Of a stretch of 64,000 nucleotides of DNA, positions 58,623 to 64,000 are shown in pieces. The DNA comes from Sebaldella termitidis ATCC 33386 (GTDB lineage: Bacteria; Fusobacteriota; Fusobacteriia; Fusobacteriales; Leptotrichiaceae), in assembly GCF_000024405.1 (NCBI RefSeq), contig NC_013517.1, forward strand, positions 1,426,001 to 1,490,000, read 5' to 3'. The translations under genes were made by a program, and so were the position numbers. The notes beneath the pieces are model-generated. The model was given only the letters and a program-made list of their open reading frames with translations. It was not told the DNA's origin and did no database searches. Each line of letters opens with the position of its first letter. Within the stretch, counting starts at the first letter, position 1.

Positions 58623-58949
58623 TTGTATAAACTTATAGGATCAAATATCAAAAATTATAGAAAAACAAATAAATTAACACAACAAGAATTAGCAGATAAA
58701 ATTGGAAAACATAAAATCACAGTGGCTAAATATGAAAGCGGAAAAATATCTGTACCTATGGCTGTGTTGCATGAAATATCTGAAATTTTAGATACTCCAA
58801 TGAGTGATTTTTTTAAAGAAAATCCTATATCTATTGATAATTTTGAACCAAAAGAAAAATATCGGGAATTCCACATAATAGAAAGAATAAAAAAATATCC
58901 AGAAAAAACACTATCAGATCTGATGGATGTAGACTGGGAGTTGAGGTGA
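58623..58949 (+). CDS. XRE-family DNA-binding protein
   Basis: A 108-residue protein with an N-terminal helix-turn-helix (IKNYRKTNKLTQQELADKIGKHKITVAKYESGKISVPMAVLHEISEILDTPMSDFF, residues 9-65). A second regulator in addition to CI and Cro, probably acting on a phage promoter. The start is TTG at 58623 with GTGAGG upstream; the first in-frame ATG would remove the helix-turn-helix. Confidence 0.8.
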   Translation: MYKLIGSNIKNYRKTNKLTQQELADKIGKHKITVAKYESGKISVPMAVLHEISEILDTPMSDFFKENPISIDNFEPKEKYREFHIIERIKKYPEKTLSDLMDVDWELR

Positions 58950-58953
58950 GAAG

Positions 58954-59163
58954 GTGAAAACCATTGATAAAATAAGCGAATTAATGAGAATGGGAATACC
59001 CAGCAAAAACGGATATTTTATAAAAAGCAGGGGCAGTTATGGGGATAAGATAACTTTGGGTATTGCCAAATCAGATGAACAGTGGCTATTAAGACAAGGG
59101 AAAATATTATGGTTTAAAGATATGAAAGAAGTGAGAGAGTATATTGTAAAAGAATGGGGATGA
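58954..59163 (+). CDS. Phage protein of unknown function (69 residues)
   Basis: GTG start with GAGAAGG upstream. Features: KISELMRMGIPSKNGYFIKSRGSYGDKITLGIAK and a C-terminal WFKDMKEVREYIVKEWG. No family recognised. It is embedded in the early operon with 4-base gaps on both sides. Confidence 0.6.
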   Translation: MKTIDKISELMRMGIPSKNGYFIKSRGSYGDKITLGIAKSDEQWLLRQGKILWFKDMKEVREYIVKEWG

Positions 59164-59167
59164 TTAA

Positions 59168-59365
59168 ATGGCGAAAATAGTAGAACTTACTAACGAAGAA
59201 GTTACGTTTTTACATGTGTATTTATCACGGCACTTAATAACAATAGATTGGTTTCAAATACATGATCCGGTTCTTAGTGGTTCGATTAAGGATGCAAAAA
59301 GAGTAATGAGGGATCTTTTGGGTAAACTGAAAGTTGCAGAAAGCGAGGTAAACGATGACAAATAA
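59168..59365 (+). CDS. Phage protein of unknown function (65 residues)
   Basis: ATG at 59168, 4 bases after the previous stop. Features: AKIVELTNEEVTFLHVYLSRHLITIDWF, then a helix KDAKRVMRDLLGKLKVAE. Overlaps the next gene by 11 bases. No family recognised. Confidence 0.6.
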   Translation: MAKIVELTNEEVTFLHVYLSRHLITIDWFQIHDPVLSGSIKDAKRVMRDLLGKLKVAESEVNDDK

Positions 59366-59660
59366 AGTAATAGAAAACCATATGAAAAATTTATTTGAGG
59401 AACTTTTGTATGAGTGTCATGTAAGAACTCTGGAACAGGAGGAGATCCTGACAAAAATTGTAAAAATAGAAAATGAGATAAAAGAAAAGTACCCTGACGC
59501 ATGGACTTTATTCAGAAAATTAGATGATTTACAGTCAAGTTACACAGCAAAACAAGAAGGAATAGTATTTGATCTTACAACACATTTAAATAAAGCTTTT
59601 TTACCATTAATGAATATAGACTTTAAAAACTTGGGGGGGGGTAAAACGTGGATAAATTAA
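59355..59660 (+). CDS. Phage protein ending in a poly-G tract (101 residues)
   Basis: A helical protein (MKNLFEELLYECHVRTLEQEE, then KIENEIKEKYPDAWTLFRKLDDLQ). No family recognised. The last codons run through nine G (59633-59641) giving NLGGGKTWIN. A change of tract length alters only the last few residues. The next gene's GTG lies inside this end, with the G tract as its only ribosome-site-like sequence. Confidence 0.6.
   Translation: MTNKVIENHMKNLFEELLYECHVRTLEQEEILTKIVKIENEIKEKYPDAWTLFRKLDDLQSSYTAKQEGIVFDLTTHLNKAFLPLMNIDFKNLGGGKTWIN
59633..59641 (+). repeat. Homopolymer tract G9
   Basis: Nine G in an AT-rich region, 6 bases before the GTG of the next gene. G-tracts of this length are prone to slippage. 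Confidence 0.85.
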
Positions 59661-59902
59661 AAGGTATTGAAGTGATAGGAGTTATTAAAATTGATGGTAA
59701 AGCAAATTTAATGCTAGCAATAGAGGGTTCAAGTGACTGGTGGAGCGCCGAGGTGCTCAGAGATAAAAAAGGCTCTTATATTAAGGTAAGCGACAAGCAC
59801 GTGAACATTTCAAAAACAGTAGCTAACAAAAAACATTATATTAAAGGTAACTTATGGTGGGCTGTTAATAGATTTGAGAAGTATCTGGAAGAAGGTGAGT
59901 AA
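59648..59902 (+). CDS. Phage protein of unknown function (84 residues)
   Basis: GTG start at 59648 inside the previous gene end; the poly-G at 59633-59641 is the only possible Shine-Dalgarno. It is a basic, beta-rich protein (LKGIEVIGVIKIDGKANLMLAIEGSSDWWSAEVL and VSDKHVNISKTVANKKHYIKGNLWWAVNRFEKYL). No family recognised. It ends one base before the ATG of the frame with the second G tract. Confidence 0.6.
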   Translation: MDKLKGIEVIGVIKIDGKANLMLAIEGSSDWWSAEVLRDKKGSYIKVSDKHVNISKTVANKKHYIKGNLWWAVNRFEKYLEEGE

Positions 59903-60134
59903 ATGAGAACAATAGAGTTTAACGATCTGCCGATAGGACCAGTTTTTAAATCGGGGGGGGGGCTTGGTGTTAATGATAAATGGCGAACCTAAGTTAAAAT
60001 TACGAAAAAATGACAGTTTTGGCAGAGTTATGTTTCAAGGTAAAGAAATGCTTTATGCGGATAAAAGATTTACTAAAAAAGAATCAGAGTATTACTGTGG
60101 GGCAAAAGGAAAAATCTATAATTGTTTTGTTTAG
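59903..60134 (+). pseudogene. Poly-G phase-variable phage gene, off in this sequence
   Basis: ATG at 59903 follows GAAGGTGAG and opens RTIEFNDLPIGPVFKSGGG. With ten G (59953-59962) the frame ends at a TAA after about 29 codons. With nine G it continues as LVLMINGEPKLKLRKNDSFGRV to TAG 60132-60134, a 76-residue protein in which FGRVMFQGKEMLYADKRF shows good coding character. So tract length decides expression. A one-base miscall in the homopolymer would give the same picture, as would a decayed gene. The product is unrecognised. Confidence 0.6.
59953..59962 (+). repeat. Homopolymer tract G10
   Basis: Ten G, the longest G run in the window, inside the coding start of the phase-variable gene. 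Confidence 0.85.
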
Positions 60135-60150
60135 AGAGGTAGGACTTAAT

Positions 60151-60297
60151 ATGGTTAGGTGGTTTAAAACTCGGAAAAAGTTATTGGAAGAAATAAAATT
60201 ACAGGAACAATACATAAAAATGCTGGAAGAAGAATTGAGAAGGCATTTGATGTCGACAAAAGGTAAAGTGATATCTTTTAGAAAAATTAGGAGTTGA
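60151..60297 (+). CDS. Small basic coiled-coil phage protein (48 residues)
   Basis: ATG at 60151 with GAGAGGTAGGA upstream. Sequence: VRWFKTRKKLLEEIKLQEQY, then a helix with MLEEELRRHL. The longer in-frame frame to 60010 lies over the phase-variable gene and is a shadow. No family recognised. Confidence 0.55.
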   Translation: MVRWFKTRKKLLEEIKLQEQYIKMLEEELRRHLMSTKGKVISFRKIRS

Positions 60298-60302
60298 TAT
60301 CT

Positions 60303-60854
60303 GTGGATATAAAAGAATTATTCAATGAAATTGAAGAAGAGGTACTATGTGCAAATACTAAATTAGAAGAGTTACAGAACAAAGTAACGTTCCTGTCACA
60401 GCTTCTGCCAAACAGAGATAATCTAGGTAAATTATTGTATTCAAGTACAAATTTATATGGTCTGGTGCATCAGAAGAAAAGAGAATTTTTCTATGAAACT
60501 GTAGAAATATTTAAAAATTTTCATAATCTGGCAGATTCGACAAGAGATATAGCCTATACAGGACTGCTTAATATCTTTGATGAGGTAGGGGGAAACTGTA
60601 TTTATAAAGATAAAGAGTATGAAACCGAAAATAAAAAGCATCTTGCTAAACTAAGTGATTATGAGAATCGGTTGTCGGAAACCGAAAAGAAAATATTTTT
60701 AGAAATAAATAATTTTGAAGCTTCATATAATGAGATTTATTCAAATTTATTATTTGAAACAATGCTGATAGTCAGCAGTTTATTAAATAGCGTAGAACGT
60801 ACAAAAAAAAATTATGTTTTAGGAGGATGCTATGAAGTACAGAAATATAAATGA
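60303..60854 (+). CDS. Helical phage protein of unknown function (183 residues)
   Basis: A soluble, almost all-helical protein (IKELFNEIEEEVLCANTKLEELQNKVTFLSQLL, then LSDYENRLSETEKKIFLEINNFEASYNEIYSNLL). GTG at 60303 is chosen because TTAGGAG lies 9 bases upstream; the TTG at 60294 abuts that site. No family recognised. A strong AGGAGG lies at its 3' end before a hairpin. Confidence 0.6.
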   Translation: MDIKELFNEIEEEVLCANTKLEELQNKVTFLSQLLPNRDNLGKLLYSSTNLYGLVHQKKREFFYETVEIFKNFHNLADSTRDIAYTGLLNIFDEVGGNCIYKDKEYETENKKHLAKLSDYENRLSETEKKIFLEINNFEASYNEIYSNLLFETMLIVSSLLNSVERTKKNYVLGGCYEVQKYK

Positions 60855-60877
60855 CTGTGCTGGAGAACACAGTCATT
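60852..60877 (+). terminator. Hairpin in the phage early region
   Basis: ATGACTGTG / CACAGTCAT perfect 9-bp arms with an 8-base loop directly after the stop at 60854. No T tract follows, so it may stabilise RNA or weaken translation of a 23-codon frame that begins at 60834. Confidence 0.55.
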
Positions 60878-60934
60878 ATAGTAAGTTAATTTTAGTCAAC
60901 TAAATTATATCAAAAAAATCAGGAGGAATCAAAT

Positions 60935-61360
60935 ATGGAATTGAAAGTGATCTTTAGTATGGATAAAAAGACAATAGACTGTATAGATAGATTGGCAGGA
61001 GCTTTGGCAGGTATAAAAAATCTTGTACCATTGGAAGGAGCAGAGTTGGTAAATACTCCTGAAAATCCACAGGAACCTATTCAAGAACCGGTGCCAGATA
61101 GTAGCCCTGTAGCTGAAACACCGCAAGAAACTGTAACAGAAGAAACAGCAACACCACAACCGGAAACAGCAACAAGAGTTTATACAAGAGATGAACTGTC
61201 AAAGGCAGCGGCTGAATTCGCAAGATTAGGAGCAGATAAAAGAGAACACTTACAAAAACATGTAACAGAAAAATATGGAGTATCAGGCGTAATGAGTATC
61301 CCAAAGGAAAGATACGGGGAGTTCGCAGCAGACTTACGAGAAATGGGGGCGAATATATAG
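60935..61360 (+). CDS. Phage protein with Pro/Glu/Thr-rich linker (141 residues)
   Basis: An N-terminal helical segment (KKTIDCIDRLAGALAGIKNL), a low-complexity linker (about residues 45-85) and a C-terminal domain (YTRDELSKAAAEFARLGADKREHLQKHVTEKYGVSGVMSIPKERYGEFAADLREMG) resembling small phage proteins that accompany single-strand annealing genes. AGGAGGAAT precedes the ATG. The next gene overlaps by one base. Confidence 0.6.
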   Translation: MELKVIFSMDKKTIDCIDRLAGALAGIKNLVPLEGAELVNTPENPQEPIQEPVPDSSPVAETPQETVTEETATPQPETATRVYTRDELSKAAAEFARLGADKREHLQKHVTEKYGVSGVMSIPKERYGEFAADLREMGANI

Positions 61361-62529
61361 TGTCCCATGCAATATTAAGTGCAAGCGGGGCGAGTAGGTG
61401 GATAAACTGTAACCCTTCTGCACGATTAGAAGAAACTATGGAAAATACAACATCGGGATATGCGGAGGAAGGAACACTGGCACATGCACTGGCTGAACTG
61501 AAGTTAAGAAAGTATTTCATAGAGACAGGCATGGCAAAACGAACATATACATCAGAACTTAATAAACTCAAAAAACACAGACTCTGGCAGAATGAAATTG
61601 ACAGCTACACAGATGAATATGTGGACCATGTAAGAGCAATAGCAATGTCTTTTGATGTTGCACCGTTTATAGAAATAGAAAAGAAAGTTAGTTTTGAGGA
61701 ATATGTACCAGAAGCATTCGGGACAGCAGATACAATAATTATAAGTGGTGACCGGTTATATATAATCGATTTGAAATATGGAAAAGGTGTACCGGTCTAT
61801 GCTGAGAATAATTCACAACTGATGCTGTATGCACTTGGTGCTTATCTTGAATACTCATTGTTTTATGGAATAGAAAATATAGAAATGCATATCGTACAGC
61901 CGAGACTTGAAAACATCTCAATGTTTAGTATAAAAGTAAATGATCTGCTGGAATGGGCAGAAACTGTAATAAAGCCCAATGCACAGAGAGCATTCGCAGG
62001 TGAGGGGGAATTCAATCCCGGAGAGCATTGTAAGTTCTGTAAAGCAAAAGCAAGCTGCAGAGCAAGAGCAGCAAATTATTTTACACTGGAAGCTCTGAAA
62101 GAAAAAGGGCCGTTACTGACTAATGAAGAAAAAGCAGAAGCACTGCAAAGAGGTGCAGAACTTGATAAATGGCTTGGAGAATTGAAAGTCGAAATATTCT
62201 CAGCTATCGAAAAAGGTGAAGAAGTAAAAGGCTGGAAAATTGTACAAGGCAGATCTGCAGGAAGAAAGTTCACAGATACAGATGCAGCCGTGGGGAAACT
62301 AAAAGAACACGGGATCGCAGAAGAACTATTATATGAAAGAAAAATGTTAACTGTACCACAAATGGAAACAGTGATTGGAAAGAAAGACTTTAAGGAATGG
62401 GTTGGTGATATGGTTGAAACTATTCCGGGAAAACCAACATTAGCACCTGAAAGTGATAAAAGAGAAGCTATAAGTAAAAGAAAATCTAAAGATGTATTTA
62501 GTGTGATAAGTAACGAAAATAATATATAA
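61360..62529 (+). CDS. DUF2800 phage protein (PD-(D/E)XK-type nuclease)
   Basis: A 389-residue protein of the DUF2800 family, phage proteins with a RecB-like PD-(D/E)XK nuclease fold. Landmarks: LSASGASRWINCNPSARLEE at the start, EEGTLAHALAELKL, GTADTIIISGDRLYIIDLKYGKG (catalytic Asp and D-x-K pattern near residue 125-142), and the Cys cluster CKFCKAKASCRAR near residue 226, probably an iron-sulfur or zinc site. It probably acts in phage recombination with DUF2815. GTG start overlapping the previous stop. Confidence 0.85.
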   Translation: MSHAILSASGASRWINCNPSARLEETMENTTSGYAEEGTLAHALAELKLRKYFIETGMAKRTYTSELNKLKKHRLWQNEIDSYTDEYVDHVRAIAMSFDVAPFIEIEKKVSFEEYVPEAFGTADTIIISGDRLYIIDLKYGKGVPVYAENNSQLMLYALGAYLEYSLFYGIENIEMHIVQPRLENISMFSIKVNDLLEWAETVIKPNAQRAFAGEGEFNPGEHCKFCKAKASCRARAANYFTLEALKEKGPLLTNEEKAEALQRGAELDKWLGELKVEIFSAIEKGEEVKGWKIVQGRSAGRKFTDTDAAVGKLKEHGIAEELLYERKMLTVPQMETVIGKKDFKEWVGDMVETIPGKPTLAPESDKREAISKRKSKDVFSVISNENNI

Positions 62530-62548
62530 AAAAAAGGAGAGATAAATT

Positions 62549-63136
62549 ATGAATTTAAAGAAAACAGAAGCAGTAACAGGTAAAGTGAGATTGAATTTTC
62601 CGGCGTTATTTACGCCTGTAGCAATGGATAAAAACAAACCAGAGGATAAAAAATATGGTTGCCAGATTCTAGTACCAAAATCGGATAAAGCAACAATGGA
62701 CAGATTAAAAGCTGCAATTGATGAAGCTGTAAAGTCAGGAATAAGCGGAGCATGGGGCGGCGTAACACCTGCAATTATACATAAACCCGTTCATGACGGT
62801 GACGGGACAAAACCTGTATCAGGTGAATCGTATGGTGATGAATGCAAAGATCATTATGTATTAAATGCAACAGCTAATGTAAATTATCCACCGGATGTAG
62901 TTGACACACAACTAAATCCTATCTTAAATCAATCGGAAATTTATTCAGGTGTGTATGCAAGAGTGCTGTTAAACTTTTATCCTTACAATTATCAGGGGAA
63001 AAAAGGTATCGGTGTAAGTATTGGAAATGTTCAAAAAATAGCCGATGGAACTCCATTAGGCGGAGCTCCTAAAAAGTCCGCTGATGTATTTGGTGAAGTG
63101 AAATATGATGATTTGACAGGAGAAGTAATAGTATAA
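62549..63136 (+). CDS. DUF2815 phage protein (single-strand DNA-binding type)
   Basis: A 195-residue protein matching DUF2815, an OB-fold single-strand DNA-binding family of Firmicutes-type phages, found beside DUF2800 and PolA. Landmarks are GKVRLNFPALFTPVA, KYGCQILVPKSDK, VLNATANVNYPPDVVD, and YSGVYARVLLNFYPYN with KGIGVSIGNVQKI. It ends in an acidic tail (VKYDDLTGEVIV). AAGGAGAG precedes the ATG. Confidence 0.85.
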   Translation: MNLKKTEAVTGKVRLNFPALFTPVAMDKNKPEDKKYGCQILVPKSDKATMDRLKAAIDEAVKSGISGAWGGVTPAIIHKPVHDGDGTKPVSGESYGDECKDHYVLNATANVNYPPDVVDTQLNPILNQSEIYSGVYARVLLNFYPYNYQGKKGIGVSIGNVQKIADGTPLGGAPKKSADVFGEVKYDDLTGEVIV

Positions 63137-63192
63137 AAATACAACATAGGAGCGGCTAAATTTTGGCCGTTCTTAGTTTTAAGGAGATAGGA

Positions 63193-64000
63193 ATGAATCA
63201 TTTAAATATAGATATAGAAACATACAGCTCTGTAGATATAAAAACTTCTGGAGCATATAAGTATGCCCAAAGTGGAGATTTTGAAATACTTCTGTTTGCA
63301 TATTCCTTAAATAACAGTCCTGTTAAAATAGTAGATCTTACTCAGGGTGAAAAAACTCCTAATGAAATTATAAAACTTTTGAATGACCCTGACTGCACAA
63401 AGCATGCATATAATGCAGCTTTTGAGTGGTGGTGTCTGAATCAGGCTGGATATGAAACAGATATAAATCAATGGCAATGTACTATGATTCAGGGATTATA
63501 TTGTGGGTATCCTGCAGGACTGGAACAGATAGGAAAGGCTCTTAAATTACCACAGGATAAAGCAAAGTTGACTACTGGGAAAGCACTAATAAAATATTTC
63601 TGTGTTCCATGCAAATCCACAAAAGTAAACGGTGGAAGATTACGGAATTTGCCACATCATGAGCCTGAGAAATGGCAGATATTTAAAGATTATTGTGTAC
63701 AGGATGTAGTCACAGAAATGGAGGTACTACGATATTTTGAAGAGTTTCAAGTACCTGAAAAAGAATGGGAATTATGGAGATTTGATGTTTTGATGAACTC
63801 AGAAGGTGTAAAGATAGACAGGCAGATGGTAGGAAATGCTTTATACATAGATAGTAAAGTATCAGCTGATTTACAGGAAGAAGCAAAAAGATTAACAGGT
63901 CTCTCTAACCCTAACAGTACAGCACAGCTTAAACCTTGGTTAATTGATAGTGGTCTTGATATAGACAATTTACAAAAAGGCACAGTATCAGAATTACTAG
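63193..64000 (+). CDS. Phage DNA polymerase I (family A), 3' partial
   Basis: ATG at 63193 with AAGGAGATAGGA upstream; the frame is open to the window end. The start HLNIDIETYSSVDI carries the DEDD exonuclease motif I (DIE). Further landmarks are HAYNAAFEWWCLNQ (motif II region), CTMIQGLYCGYPAGLEQIGKAL, and DYCVQDVVTEMEVL (motif III). It replicates the phage genome. Only the proofreading domain and the beginning of the polymerase part lie in the window. Confidence 0.9.
   Translation, partial: MNHLNIDIETYSSVDIKTSGAYKYAQSGDFEILLFAYSLNNSPVKIVDLTQGEKTPNEIIKLLNDPDCTKHAYNAAFEWWCLNQAGYETDINQWQCTMIQGLYCGYPAGLEQIGKALKLPQDKAKLTTGKALIKYFCVPCKSTKVNGGRLRNLPHHEPEKWQIFKDYCVQDVVTEMEVLRYFEEFQVPEKEWELWRFDVLMNSEGVKIDRQMVGNALYIDSKVSADLQEEAKRLTGLSNPNSTAQLKPWLIDSGLDIDNLQKGTVSELL

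Larger units (their letters stand above)
52500..64000. mobile_element. Left part of a prophage (boundaries approximate)
   Basis: The integrase gene at the left end, a CI-ImmA lysogeny block, divergent cro, many overlapping small early genes and then DUF2800, DUF2815 and a family A DNA polymerase show a temperate phage of the Siphovirus type. The left attachment site must lie between 52223 and 52584, but no tRNA or clear core repeat can be seen there without the right end. It extends past 64000. Structural genes are not in the window. Confidence 0.9.

Noticed and set aside
60010-60150. N-terminal extension of the 60151 gene
   Set aside because: It overlaps the phase-variable frame in another frame; the ribosome site is directly before ATG 60151.
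60834-60905. 23-codon frame with AGGAGG
   Set aside because: It overlaps the perfect hairpin at 60852-60877 and shows no protein features; kept only as part of the hairpin note.
1-64000. CRISPR array or rRNA operon
   Set aside because: No regularly spaced identical repeats and no rRNA sequence were found anywhere.

Overview
The window looks like a chromosomal segment of an AT-rich, diderm, anaerobic bacterium of the Fusobacteriota, most likely the Leptotrichiaceae and possibly Sebaldella. This is inference. The grounds are the low GC content, strong AGGAGG ribosome sites, a very large type V autotransporter with the fusobacterial N-terminal domain, many small secreted proteins, and a DUF4280 polymorphic toxin. 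No rRNA, tRNA or CRISPR array was found.

Layout. 1-5.1 kb: tail of a DKNYY-like repeat protein, a DUF1062 protein, a YdcF-like protein, a MarR regulator, and a GyrI-like protein divergent from an EamA transporter across a perfect palindrome. 5.3-9.4 kb: an accessory patch with an IS3-type end, a homing-endonuclease-repeat protein, a DUF4280 / Tox-MPTase4 toxin with a probable immunity gene, and a pentapeptide-repeat protein. 9.7-16.6 kb: PhzF, HxlR/TIGR04076, AraC, GrpB and a CrtC-like protein. 17-25.4 kb: an orphan structured RNA with its own promoter and terminator, a 195-bp MITE-like element, then a mostly co-directional run of secreted or membrane proteins. 25.5-40 kb: peptidase T broken by one stop codon, an esterase, two rtcB paralogues flanking a 2751-residue autotransporter, and a promoter-peptide-terminator leader before the first rtcB. 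40.3-52.2 kb: metabolic and stress genes: treC under a spacer operator, csaA, clpB under a perfect CIRCE, and the mannitol operon mtlR-mtlA-(mtlF)-mtlD. From about 52.5 kb to the right edge: the left part of a prophage (integrase, ImmA, CI, Cro, many small early genes, DUF2800, DUF2815, family A DNA polymerase).

The strongest unusual signal is in the mannitol operon. The EIIA reading frame has no usual start codon outside its conserved domain. It is joined to the end of the EIICB gene by a dnaX-type slippery heptamer (A AAA AAG) directly before the stop codon. A possible upstream Shine-Dalgarno stimulator and a 9-bp stem starting 6 nt downstream accompany it. I infer programmed -1 frameshifting that makes both a 463-residue EIICB and a 625-residue EIICBA mannitol permease.

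Other notable points are a prophage gene switched by a poly-G tract, a peptidase T pseudogene caused by one in-frame stop, a toxin gene with no ATG/GTG/TTG start for its delivery domain, and two minus-strand genes inserted in the prophage early region next to a duplicated gene fragment.
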